Assembly: GCF_018070025.1 (NCBI RefSeq)
Contig: NZ_JAGPYQ010000001.1
Span: 868,001 to 932,000 of the forward strand
Length of the DNA stretch: 64,000 nt
Source: Streptomyces liliiviolaceus
GTDB lineage: Bacteria > Actinomycetota > Actinomycetes > Streptomycetales > Streptomycetaceae
Reading direction: 5' to 3'
Part shown: positions 42,312 to 51,543 of the stretch, one piece after another
How positions within the stretch are numbered: the stretch's first letter is position 1
Layout of the letters: the number at the start of each line of letters is the position of its first letter
Made by a program: the position numbers and the translations under genes
The notes under the pieces: model-generated
Seen by the model: the letters and a program-made list of their open reading frames with translations, nothing else
The model's database searches: none
What the model was told of the DNA's origin: nothing

Positions 42312-42763
42312 GCATGGCCCCTGCCGGGGTGGGCGGGAGTGTGCGGTGTGCGCCTTCGGCGCGGGGAGGGGGATGGCTGGGGGCTGGGCTTCGGCTGGCC
42401 CGCCGTTGTGGCTGGGCGCGCAGTTCCCCGCGCCCCTTACGGGGCTCCCGCCCGGATCTCGGCTTACCCGCCGTCGTGGTTGCGCGCGCCGTTCCCCGCG
42501 CCCCTAACGGGGGCGCCCGCCCGGACCTCGACTCACCCACCGTCGTGGTTGCGCGCGCCGTTCCCCGCGCCCCTAACGGGGGCGCTCGGGGTGGGGTGTT
42601 TCGTGCGCCCCGTTGTGCGCCGGGGCGGCTCCTCAGGGATTCGCGGACGAATTGTGAGAGTGCGCCAGAACGTGCCCGTTCCGATCACGAAGTCCCATAT
42701 AGTGACCGCCAGTTGAGCACCAGGTGTCGCATCCCGCCCAGGACACGACCGAGGACACGATTC
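42312..42763. repeat. Divergent intergenic region with 68-bp tandem repeats
   Basis: Repeat cores at 42416-42438, 42482-42505 and 42550-42573; the last two are part of a 68-bp unit duplicated in tandem (about 42449-42586). No gene is supported. The start-proximal part (42640-42763) holds the promoter side of cvnA; no operator was recognised. Confidence 0.8.
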
Positions 42764-44770
42764 ATGACCGCGCCCACCTCGCAAGCGCGCCCCACAAAAG
42801 ATCGGCCGTCCCTCGCACAACTCGGCAGCGCACGTCCCCGTCTGCGTGCCGTCGCGGTCGCTCCGCTCCTGACGGTCGTACCGGCCGGGTTCGCCGTCGG
42901 AGCCGCGGTCGCCCTGGCCCCCGCTCAGGCGCGCGTCCCCCTCGGCTGGGGCCTGGGCGCGGCCCTCCTCCTGCTGTGCGCGGCCGTGGCCGTGGCCGGC
43001 CATGCCGCGCAGACCTCACGATTACTCCTCCGCCGTCTCGAAACGGTCTCCCAGGAAGCCGGCCGATTACTCCAGGAGAAGGCCGCCCTCACGGAGGAAT
43101 CCGCCAGGGAACACGCCCGGCTCACCGACGAGTTCACCCGGGAACGCGCGCGGCTCGCCGAGCAGAACGCCCACCAGAAGGTGCGACTCGCCGCCGAACT
43201 CGACCGGGAGCGCACCCGCCTCGGCGCCGAGAACGCGCGCGTGACCGACGAGTTGCGGCAGGCGAGAACCGACCGGGCCACCGCGATCTCGGCCTCCGCC
43301 AACACCGCCGGCCGCCTCCAGGCCCTCGCCACGAGCATGCTGGCCGATCTGCGCGCCATGGAGGAGCGGCACGCCGACGAGGACGTGCTCGCCGACCTCC
43401 TCCACCTCGACCACAGCACCGCGCAGGCGGGCCGTCTCGCCGACTCCGTCGCCGTCCTCACGGGCGCGCGTTCCGGCCGCCGCTGGGCGCGGCCCATCGT
43501 CATGGAGTCGATCCTGCGCGGCGCGATGGGCCGCATCGGCGGCTATCAGCGCGTACGCATCCACTCCGCGAGCGAGGCGGCGGTCGCCGGGCACGCCGCC
43601 GAGGCCGTGATGCACGCCCTCGCCGAGATCCTCGACAACGCCGCGAACTTCTCACCGCCGACGGCCGAAGTGCACGTCTACGTGGAAGAGGTACCGGCCG
43701 GGGTGATCGTCTCCGTGGAGGACAGCGGCCTGGTGATGGGCGAGGCGCAGCTCCGTCGCGCCGAACTGGCCGTCTCCGGTACGCAGTCGGGGCTCGGCGG
43801 CCTAACCGGCGCCCGGCTCGGCCTCACGGTCGTCGGCCTGCTCGCCCGCAAGTATGGCCTGACCGTCTCGTTCCGCCCCTCGGCGCGCGGCGGCACGGGC
43901 GTCCTGGTCCGCATCCCGCAGGACATCCTCGCGACCCCGGCCTCGGCCTCGGCATCGGCATCGACTCCGGCATCGCCATCGGCTCCGACCACTGTCCCGA
44001 CCCCTGCTTCCGCGTCCGGACGGGCCGCCGCGGCGGACTCCGCACCCACCTACGTACCGGCCTCCGCGCCACATTCGACACCGCCGCCGTTCCGGGCACC
44101 CTTTTCAGCCCCGGCTCCGGCCCCGGCCTCGACCCCGCCTTCCGTCCAGACCCCGTACCCGATCCCCGAGCCGGCCGCCCCGACGGATCCCACGGACACG
44201 GCGGACGCGGCGCGCACGACCGGCGCGGCGGACCCGGTCCTACGGGGATCCTCGTCGCCCTTCCCCGGACCGCGCCCCGGGCCCTGGTCCGACCCGGACG
44301 ACCCGGAGGAGTTCCCCTGGTCCGGCTCCCACGGGTCGTACGCCGCTTCCCACGCGCTCCCCGACCTGGACCCGGAGCCGGTCCCGGCCCACGGTTTCCG
44401 GCCCCGGCCCGCCGAACATCCCCACCATCCCGACCCCTCCGGCCCTTCCAGCCCCTCCGGCCCTTCCAGCCCTTCCGGCCCTTCCGGCCCTTCCGGCCCC
44501 GCCGACCACGCCGAACTGCTCCCGAGGCGTCACCGCGGTCGCACCCTCGCCGAGTCCGAGGCCGCGGCCGAAGCCACCACGGAAGCCGCGGCGGAAGCCA
44601 CCGCGGGCACGGGACCGGCCGACACCGACCGCACCCCCGACGACGTGATGAACCGCGCCACCCGCTTCAACAGCTTCCGCCAAGCCGTGCGCCGCCCTCC
44701 GGCGGACGAGCCCGTACAGGCCCGTACGAGCCCTGCCACCCCCCACCCGGAAGGCGACCCCACGTCATGA
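42764..44770 (+). CDS. cvnA: Conservon sensor kinase-like protein CvnA
   Basis: 668 residues. Two membrane helices (VAVAPLLTVVPAGFAVGAAV and LGWGLGAALLLLCAAVAVAG), a charged coiled coil (about residues 90-165), and a histidine-kinase-type ATPase domain with N-box ALAEILDNAANFSPPTAEVH, VEDSGLVMGEAQ and LGLTVVGLLARKYGLTVSF. The phosphoacceptor helix reads LADLLHLDHSTAQAGRL. The C-terminal 270 residues are Pro/Ser/Ala-rich and probably disordered, with imperfect SGPSSP repeats. ATG at 42764 follows GAGGA. It is coupled to cvnB by ATGA. Conservon kinases are thought to work with a GTPase switch; none is present here. Confidence 0.92.
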   Translation: MTAPTSQARPTKDRPSLAQLGSARPRLRAVAVAPLLTVVPAGFAVGAAVALAPAQARVPLGWGLGAALLLLCAAVAVAGHAAQTSRLLLRRLETVSQEAGRLLQEKAALTEESAREHARLTDEFTRERARLAEQNAHQKVRLAAELDRERTRLGAENARVTDELRQARTDRATAISASANTAGRLQALATSMLADLRAMEERHADEDVLADLLHLDHSTAQAGRLADSVAVLTGARSGRRWARPIVMESILRGAMGRIGGYQRVRIHSASEAAVAGHAAEAVMHALAEILDNAANFSPPTAEVHVYVEEVPAGVIVSVEDSGLVMGEAQLRRAELAVSGTQSGLGGLTGARLGLTVVGLLARKYGLTVSFRPSARGGTGVLVRIPQDILATPASASASASTPASPSAPTTVPTPASASGRAAAADSAPTYVPASAPHSTPPPFRAPFSAPAPAPASTPPSVQTPYPIPEPAAPTDPTDTADAARTTGAADPVLRGSSSPFPGPRPGPWSDPDDPEEFPWSGSHGSYAASHALPDLDPEPVPAHGFRPRPAEHPHHPDPSGPSSPSGPSSPSGPSGPSGPADHAELLPRRHRGRTLAESEAAAEATTEAAAEATAGTGPADTDRTPDDVMNRATRFNSFRQAVRRPPADEPVQARTSPATPHPEGDPTS

Positions 44771-45240
44771 CCCTCCACACCGGCACCACCTCGGCGACCG
44801 ACATCCCCTCGGCCGCCTCCGCCGCCTCCGCCGCCCCCGCCACGTCGACGACCGAGGAGAAGCTCGGCTGGCTCGTGCAGGGGCTGCTGACGCGCACCCC
44901 GGGTGCCCGGCACGCGCTCGTGCTCTCCCGCGACGGCCTCAAGCTGTGCAGTTCGCCGGAACTCTCCGTCGACCAGGCCGACCACCTCGCCGCCATCGCC
45001 GCCGGGATCCAGGCGCTGTCCCACGGGGCCTCCCTCCAGTTCGGGGACGGCACCGGGGACGTACGGTCGGCGATGACCGAGTTCTACGGCGGGATCCTGT
45101 TCATCGTCGAGGCCGGCGAGGGCGCGCACCTGGCGCTGGTGACGGCCGAGGAGGCCGACGCCGGGCTCGTCGGACACAACATGGGCCAGCTCGTGGAACA
45201 ACTCGACGGACACCTGAGCGCGCCACCACGCCGGACATGA
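44767..45240 (+). CDS. cvnB: Roadblock/LC7-domain protein CvnB
   Basis: 157 residues. After an Ala/Thr/Ser-rich tail of about 30 residues comes the roadblock fold: LGWLVQGLLTRTPGARHALV, LSRDGLKLCSSPELSVDQAD, MTEFYGGILFIVEAGEGAHL and LVGHNMGQLVEQLDGHL. In conservons CvnB acts with the CvnD GTPase as a GAP-like regulator (MglB-like). Both ends overlap neighbouring genes (ATGA). Confidence 0.94.
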   Translation: MTLHTGTTSATDIPSAASAASAAPATSTTEEKLGWLVQGLLTRTPGARHALVLSRDGLKLCSSPELSVDQADHLAAIAAGIQALSHGASLQFGDGTGDVRSAMTEFYGGILFIVEAGEGAHLALVTAEEADAGLVGHNMGQLVEQLDGHLSAPPRRT

Positions 45241-45593
45241 GCCGCCCGGGCAGAGACGACGCGCCCGACCGGCTCTACACCCTCACCCAGGGGCGTACCC
45301 GGTCCGCGCCCGGCACGCCCTTCGACCTGTTGACGCTGGTCGTCGCCGAGTGCGATCCGGTGCCCGGCATGCAGTCGGAGCACGCGGCGATCCTGCGCCT
45401 CACCGGGCGGCCCACCGCCGTCGCCGAGGTCGCCGCGGAGCTTCGGCTGCCGGTCACCATCACGAAGATCCTGCTCTGCGACCTGCTCGCCGAGGGCCGC
45501 GTCAGCGCCCGCCATCCCCGCAGGGCCGAACTCGGCGGCCGGCCCGATCCCCACATCCTGGAGCAGGTGCTCGTTGGACTCCGCAACCTCTGA
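45237..45593 (+). CDS. cvnC: DUF742 protein CvnC
   Basis: 118 residues of the conservon DUF742 family: DRLYTLTQGRTRSAPGTPFD, LLTLVVAECDPVPGMQSEHA and a winged-HTH-like AAELRLPVTITKILLCDLLA. It overlaps cvnB by four bases (ATGA). The next gene is a P450, whereas in other conservons the CvnD GTPase gene starts at or just before the CvnC stop. There are 27 bases between cvnC and the P450 GTG, so a removed cvnD would have to have been lost cleanly. Confidence 0.93.
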   Translation: MSRPGRDDAPDRLYTLTQGRTRSAPGTPFDLLTLVVAECDPVPGMQSEHAAILRLTGRPTAVAEVAAELRLPVTITKILLCDLLAEGRVSARHPRRAELGGRPDPHILEQVLVGLRNL

Positions 45594-45620
45594 AACCCCT
45601 GACGCCCGGGGGACGGCCCG

Positions 45621-46850
45621 GTGAGCCCCGACCCCGTACGCCTCGGTGGTCCTCGGTTCCTTTCCGCCGAACCCGCCGCCCTGTACCGGGAGTTGCGGCG
45701 CGACTTCGGCGCGGTGGCCCCCGTGCTGCTCGACGCGGACATCCCGGCGTGGCTCGTCCTCGGCTACCGCGAGCTGCACCAGGTCACCGGGGACGCCGTG
45801 CTGTTCAGCCGTGACTCCGGCCTGTGGAACCAGTGGGAACGCGTTCCCGACGACTGGCCGCTGCTGCCGATGATCGGGCGCGGGCACTCCTCCGTCCTGC
45901 ACACCGTCGGCGAACGCCATCGCACGCGCGTGGCGGTGATCGGCGGCGCCCTCGACGCCGTCGACCCCTTCGAGCTGCGCGCCCACGTCGAACGGCTCGC
46001 CGACGAGCTGATCGACGCGGTGTGCGCGGACGGCACGACGGACCTCGTCGCGCGCTACGCGGACCTGCTCCCCGTACGCGTCCTCGCCGCCCTCTACGGC
46101 TTCGCCGACGAGCAGGGGCCGGGCCTGGTCGCCGCGCTGAACGACATGGTCGACGGGCGCGAGGACGCCCACGCGGGGCAGTTGCACGTGGCCGCGTGCA
46201 TGGCGCGGCTGGTGGCGGACCGGGCGGCGCGGCCCGGGGACGACGTGGTCAGCCGCATGCTCGCCTCCGGTCGTACGGCGCCGGGCCCCGCGCTGACGCA
46301 CGAGGAGATCGCCAAGGATCTGATCGTCATGCTGACCGCGGGCCAGCAGCCGACCGCGGGCTGGATCGGCAACTCGCTGCGGCTGATGCTGACGGACGCG
46401 CGGTTCGCCGCCTCGCTGTTCGGCGGGCGGCGCAGTGTCGCCCAGGCCATGAACGAGGTGCTGTGGGAGGACACCCCCACCCAGGCCGTGGCCGGCCGCT
46501 GGGCGTCCCGCGACGCCCGGCTCGGCGGGCGGGCCGTGCGCGCCGGGGATCTGCTGCTCCTCGGCGTCCAGGCCGCGAACCACGATCCGCAGGTACGTAC
46601 CCACGGCACGGCCCTGACCGGCGGGAACAGCGCGCACTTCTCCTTCGGGCACGGGGAGCACCGGTGTCCGTTCCCGGCGCAGGAGATCGCGGAGGTGGTC
46701 GCGCGCACGGCGATCGAGGTGGTCCTGGACCGCCTCCCCGACCTCGACCTGGCGGTCCCCGCGTCCTCCTTGACCCGCCGCCCCTCCCCCTGGCTGGGCG
46801 GCCTGACCACCCTCCCGGTCCGCTTCACACCGACGGCGCCACGGGGATGA
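45621..46850 (+). CDS. Conservon-associated cytochrome P450, atypical
   Basis: 409 residues. The heme loop FSFGHGEHRCPFPAQEIAEV carries the axial Cys (about residue 351). The K-helix reads AQAMNEVLWEDTPTQ, where the conserved E-x-x-R has W in place of R. The I-helix is IVMLTAGQQPTAGWIGN, lacking the usual A-G-x-(E/D)-T. These losses are common in P450s of conservons and argue against normal oxygen activation. GTG at 45621 follows GGGGGACGG. It forms the 3' end of the conservon operon, which stops at the giant inverted repeat. Confidence 0.9.
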   Translation: MSPDPVRLGGPRFLSAEPAALYRELRRDFGAVAPVLLDADIPAWLVLGYRELHQVTGDAVLFSRDSGLWNQWERVPDDWPLLPMIGRGHSSVLHTVGERHRTRVAVIGGALDAVDPFELRAHVERLADELIDAVCADGTTDLVARYADLLPVRVLAALYGFADEQGPGLVAALNDMVDGREDAHAGQLHVAACMARLVADRAARPGDDVVSRMLASGRTAPGPALTHEEIAKDLIVMLTAGQQPTAGWIGNSLRLMLTDARFAASLFGGRRSVAQAMNEVLWEDTPTQAVAGRWASRDARLGGRAVRAGDLLLLGVQAANHDPQVRTHGTALTGGNSAHFSFGHGEHRCPFPAQEIAEVVARTAIEVVLDRLPDLDLAVPASSLTRRPSPWLGGLTTLPVRFTPTAPRG

Positions 46851-46860
46851 CGCCTTCCCT

Positions 46861-48236
<1,376 letters not shown>

Positions 48237-48265
48237 CCTTCTCCGCGGAGAACTTCTCGTACGCC

Positions 48266-48301
48266 GATGGGGGCGCCCGGACAACACCGGGCGCCCCCAT
48301 C
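48266..48301. terminator. serC terminator hairpin
   Basis: GATGGGGGCGCCCGG, loop ACAACA, then the perfect 15-bp complement. It lies 29 bases past the serC stop and 30 bases before the stop of the convergent gene, so it can serve both. Confidence 0.85.
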
Positions 48302-48330
48302 ATCTGTCCGGGGACGGGTTCTTGAGCCGC

Positions 48331-49248
48331 TCAGCTCCGGCCCGGCGCGTAGTAGGTGCTGATCCAGGCCAGACCGGTGCGGCTCACCGCGACCATCGCC
48401 ACCTCCGCCCCCGCGCCGAAGTAGTACGTGCGGCTGCCTGCGCACTGGTCCAGTGCGCTGGTGACCGCCGCGGCATCGGTATTGCGGATCTTGGCAGTGG
48501 CCTCGGTGAGATAGCCGTCGACGAGGCTGCGTATCCGCTGCTCGCCCGCTTCCCCCGACAGATCGCCCGCATTGTGGGGCAGGTGCTTGAGGGCGTGCTC
48601 GACGACCGCCTGCGGGCTGCCGAAGGTGAGCTTCCCCGATTGCTGTTTCAGTGTCTCGGCGAAGGGGAGGCTGTGGGCGGCCCAGACGCTCGCGTCTCCG
48701 ATGTGCAGGGGCCGCGCCATGCCCGCCGCCTCCAGCGCCACGCGGTACCGCGTCAACAGCTCCGACTGGTCATGGCCGGACACGTACGTGTTCGGCGGCA
48801 GCGACTGACCGACGGCCAGGTACGCGGCTTGCGCGTGCACGAAGTCCGCGCAGGTGGCGGGTTTTTGTTCTACGGCGAATGCACCGGCATCCTGAAGGAT
48901 CTCTTGGGCGCCGAGGAAGACGCCCATCTTCGTGGCACCATCCCAGTGGCGCAGGAGACGGATCTTGTCGCTCACGTCGGTGTACTGCGCGGCGTTTCCA
49001 CCGAGCGCCTTGTACACCGGCTGCATCTGCTGCGCCAGCGACCCGTTGGTCACCACCCGCTTCTTGTGCAGGATATTGACGTCGCCGCCCACCATGGCCG
49101 CGAAGTCATCGGAAGCTCGGTTCGAGTCCAGGAACGCCGGGTGCGCCGAGAAGCTGTCCTGCCTCCACTCCACCAGCCAGTACGGCTCCGTGCGCTGGAC
49201 CTGGGCTTTCAGGTCGCTCAGTCGCCGGTTGAGCTCCTCCCATGGCAT
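48331..49248 (-). CDS. Hypothetical protein, no recognised family
   Basis: 305 residues. ATG at 49248 follows GGGGGA by about six bases (PWEELNRRLSDLKAQVQRTE). It is soluble and mixed helical, with Trp-rich patches (PYWLVEWRQDSF, LRHWDGATKMG), and has no signal peptide, membrane helix or catalytic motif that I recognise. A late motif, GSRTYYFGAGAEVAMVAVSR, looks like buried strands. It has fewer Arg and more Gln, Asn and Tyr than core neighbours, consistent with an accessory gene. It sits at the left end of the block with the DUF397/XRE genes but is transcribed separately (205-base gap). Confidence 0.8.
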   Translation of the reverse strand: MPWEELNRRLSDLKAQVQRTEPYWLVEWRQDSFSAHPAFLDSNRASDDFAAMVGGDVNILHKKRVVTNGSLAQQMQPVYKALGGNAAQYTDVSDKIRLLRHWDGATKMGVFLGAQEILQDAGAFAVEQKPATCADFVHAQAAYLAVGQSLPPNTYVSGHDQSELLTRYRVALEAAGMARPLHIGDASVWAAHSLPFAETLKQQSGKLTFGSPQAVVEHALKHLPHNAGDLSGEAGEQRIRSLVDGYLTEATAKIRNTDAAAVTSALDQCAGSRTYYFGAGAEVAMVAVSRTGLAWISTYYAPGRS

Positions 49249-49454
49249 GAGCTGTCCCCCTTCGTGTCGTGTCGTCGAAGGTGCTGTGAAGGCGTCAGCG
49301 TGGCACGGAAGCCGTCATACCGGGACACGTCATGGTGGCGTAATCGCGCTGCGCCAGTCAGCCGACGCGCATGGCCAGGACTGCCGGGCGGGCGGGGCGT
49401 ACGGGTTGCGGCAGGCCGCTGTCCTCCCCCCTGCCTGCACCCACGCGGAACGGC

Positions 49455-49640
49455 CTAGCCGAACTGCCGCAGGAACGCGTGCCAGCTCTCGCGGGAGACG
49501 GTGAGGAGGGGGCCGTCCGATGCCGGCTGCTTGCTGTCGCGGACGGCCCGACCGCCGACGGCCGTGTCGGCGACCTCGACGCAGGCGTTCTCCGCGCCCG
49601 AGTACGACGACTTACGGAAGGGGCTTATGACCTCGGTCAC
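49455..49640 (-). CDS. DUF397 small protein
   Basis: 61 residues. The family core is complete: FRKSSYSGAENACVEVAD, RAVRDSKQPASDGPLLTVS and WHAFLRQFG. GTG at 49640 overlaps the XRE gene stop (TCGTGA), the fixed arrangement for this pair in Streptomyces. DUF397 proteins act as partners or antagonists of the adjacent XRE regulator. Confidence 0.94.
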   Translation of the reverse strand: MTEVISPFRKSSYSGAENACVEVADTAVGGRAVRDSKQPASDGPLLTVSRESWHAFLRQFG

Positions 49641-50506
49641 GATGTGTCTTCCTTCAAGCTCCGCAGTATGCCCCGGATGAGCGTCACGCTCGCGTCAGGC
49701 GTCAACGCTGACGATCGTAGTAGGTCGTATGCATTGGCGTAAGCGGCGAGATCCTCGGCTCCTTCAAGGACCGATGCGCCTCGCAGATTGTCCATGGCAA
49801 CGGCCTCGACCGTCGGCTCCTCGTCGAAACTGAAGGAGGAGAAGGCAGAGGAGTAACCGGCCAGGACGCCCGCGCTGAACGGCAGCACCTGCACAGTGAC
49901 GTTCTTCCGCTTTCCGATCTCAAGAACAGCGGACAACTGCTCGCGGTGAATGTCGACGCTCACCAGCGGGTGTGTGAGGACCGCTTCCCAGACGATAGCC
50001 GTGTACGACGCGCCGCCCTCCTCGATCTTCGCCTGTCGCCCCGCGCGCACCTTCACCAGCTGGGCGGCCCGTTCCGGCTCGATGCAGTGAGGGCTGGCCG
50101 CGATAACTGCTTCCGCGTAGGCCGCAGTTTGCAGCAGCCCCGGAATCATGACCGGCTGCCACTCCCGGATGTAGGTCGCGTCGTCCTCCAACGCGATGTG
50201 ATCGACGTAGTCCGGCCGCAGATGCGCGGCATGCTCAAGCCACCAGCCCCGTCGCTTCGACTGCCGGGCCAACTCCTCAAGTTTTTGGCGGACTTCGAGG
50301 TCGCGCACCCCGTACGCATCCAGCAGCGCCCGGATTTCGAGCGGTCGGGCGGACACATGCCCGGTCTCGATGCGACTGACCCTGGTCTGGTGGGCCGCGA
50401 TCACCTCGGCGGACTGCAGCTGGTCCAGTTTCGCCGCCAGCCGGTAGGTCTTGAGCGCAGCGCCAAGTCGCCTGCTGCGCACCGTCGGCCGTCCCGCTAC
50501 GGGCAT
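49637..50506 (-). CDS. XRE-family regulator with DUF5753 (WhiJ-like)
   Basis: 289 residues. Lambda-type HTH at about residues 12-65 (RRLGAALKTYRLAAKLDQLQ, AEVIAAHQTRVSRIETGHVS), followed by the DUF5753 ligand-like domain (PVMIPGLLQTAAYAEAVIAA, VLPFSAGVLAGYSSAFSSFS). ATG at 50506 is chosen for its strong GGAGAGGGGG; earlier in-frame starts at 50545 and 50560 lack one. With DUF397 downstream and an HATPase gene divergent, this is the WhiJ/AbaA-type trio that influences development and antibiotic production. Confidence 0.93.
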   Translation of the reverse strand: MPVAGRPTVRSRRLGAALKTYRLAAKLDQLQSAEVIAAHQTRVSRIETGHVSARPLEIRALLDAYGVRDLEVRQKLEELARQSKRRGWWLEHAAHLRPDYVDHIALEDDATYIREWQPVMIPGLLQTAAYAEAVIAASPHCIEPERAAQLVKVRAGRQAKIEEGGASYTAIVWEAVLTHPLVSVDIHREQLSAVLEIGKRKNVTVQVLPFSAGVLAGYSSAFSSFSFDEEPTVEAVAMDNLRGASVLEGAEDLAAYANAYDLLRSSALTPDASVTLIRGILRSLKEDTS

Positions 50507-50566
50507 CCCGGCCCCCTCTCCTGTCGCGACGAAACTGTAGGGCATATCTCGATCGAACATACATCC

Positions 50567-50584
50567 AGGTGCTTACATGCACCT
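50567..50584. promoter_or_regulatory. Inverted repeat in the WhiJ-like divergent promoter
   Basis: AGGTGC-TTACAT-GCACCT, perfect 6-bp arms, 60 bases upstream of the XRE start. Candidate autoregulatory operator. Confidence 0.5.
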
Positions 50585-50591
50585 CTATCGA

Positions 50592-50621
50592 TTGCAAGTC
50601 GACTTCTTGCCGCCCTACGCT
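50592..50621 (+). promoter_or_regulatory. Promoter candidate for the HATPase gene
   Basis: TTGCAA (50592-50597), 18-base spacer, TACGCT (50616-50621), 63 bases upstream of ATG 50684. Confidence 0.5.
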
Positions 50622-50683
50622 CATGCAAAGCAGAGGTGTTCATTTCCGCATCTTGACGACACATCAGGGAGTACGGCACCCCC

Positions 50684-51109
50684 ATGCCCGAGACCGAGAC
50701 CTTCCGCATCCCCCGCCACAGAAGCCACATCCCCGCCGCCCGCCAACGCGTCCGCAGGACACTCGTGGGCTGGGGTGTCACCGGCGAACTCGCCGACGCC
50801 GTCACCCTGTCGGCGAACGAACTCGCCACCAACGCCGTGACGCACTGCCGAGTGCCCTGCGCCCGCATCCGGATCACGCTCACGCTCGACGGCCCGGAGT
50901 TGGTCCTGGAGGTCTCCGACCCGGACCGGGACGGACTTCCCCGCCCGCGCGACTCGGCCCCGGACGAGGAGAGTGGCCGCGGCCTCGCGCTGGTGGAGGC
51001 GTCGGCCGACTCCTGGGGGTACCGGCAGGGCCCGTACACGAAGAGCGTGTGGGCCCGGTTCACGCTCGTGGAGAAGCCGGCGGGGGCCCGTGTTCCGGTT
51101 CCTTCGTGA
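50684..51109 (+). CDS. HATPase-domain protein (RsbW/AbaA-like)
   Basis: 141-residue stand-alone ATP-binding domain of the anti-sigma kinase type. N-box LSANELATNAVTHCRVPCAR (about residues 43-62), G1 box LEVSDPDRDGLPRPR and G2 region ESGRGLALVEASADSWGYR. There is no clear HATPase lid phosphoacceptor partner nearby. It is divergent from the XRE/DUF397 pair and belongs to that conserved trio. The end overlaps the following small ORF by 20 bases. Confidence 0.93.
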   Translation: MPETETFRIPRHRSHIPAARQRVRRTLVGWGVTGELADAVTLSANELATNAVTHCRVPCARIRITLTLDGPELVLEVSDPDRDGLPRPRDSAPDEESGRGLALVEASADSWGYRQGPYTKSVWARFTLVEKPAGARVPVPS

Positions 51110-51467
51110 CGCGGTCGCCCGCCTGGGCAGCCGACCGCGTCCCCGCCGTCCCGAGGTCGGCGACTGGGACCTCGCGCGTGAGGTGAGAGCGCCGGACCCC
51201 TACGTGTGGCGACTCCCCAGCCCCCACGACGCCCGCTGGCGCCGCTGGTCCAGACGCCATCGACTGACCGGCTGCTACCCGCCGTTGATGGCTGAAGAAG
51301 ATTGCTGGAAGCGCCCGGACCACCTCCGGGCCCCGCACCCGCCCCGTCAGGCCGAGGACGACATGGTCCGGCTGTACGTGCTCGTGCGCCGAGATCCAGA
51401 AAGCGTGCGGGCGACCGCCCACCAGGCCCCTGACGCCCTCGGCCTAGCACACGGACGATGGCCGTAG
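51090..51467 (+). CDS. Small hypothetical protein, uncertain
   Basis: 125 residues from GTG 51090, inside the end of the HATPase gene (GGGGG four bases upstream). It is rich in Arg and Pro with Trp residues (DARWRRWSRRHRL, EDCWKRPDHLRAP). No family recognised. The overlap and codon pattern suggest a real coupled gene, but a chance frame cannot be excluded. Confidence 0.45.
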   Translation: MFRFLRDAVARLGSRPRPRRPEVGDWDLAREVRAPDPYVWRLPSPHDARWRRWSRRHRLTGCYPPLMAEEDCWKRPDHLRAPHPPRQAEDDMVRLYVLVRRDPESVRATAHQAPDALGLAHGRWP

Positions 51468-51543
51468 AGGAACTCTCCAGGGGGTCACCCGGCCGAGCGG
51501 GCAGGAGTTCCCTTCGGTTCCAGGAGGGGATCAGCATGGCCGA

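Noticed and set aside
39138..42716. 1192-codon plus-strand open frame opposite the FAD/Fe-S dehydrogenase
   Set aside because: Composition is Arg/Gly/Val-rich shadow sequence of a high-GC gene; the minus strand encodes a complete, domain-matched 990-residue enzyme.
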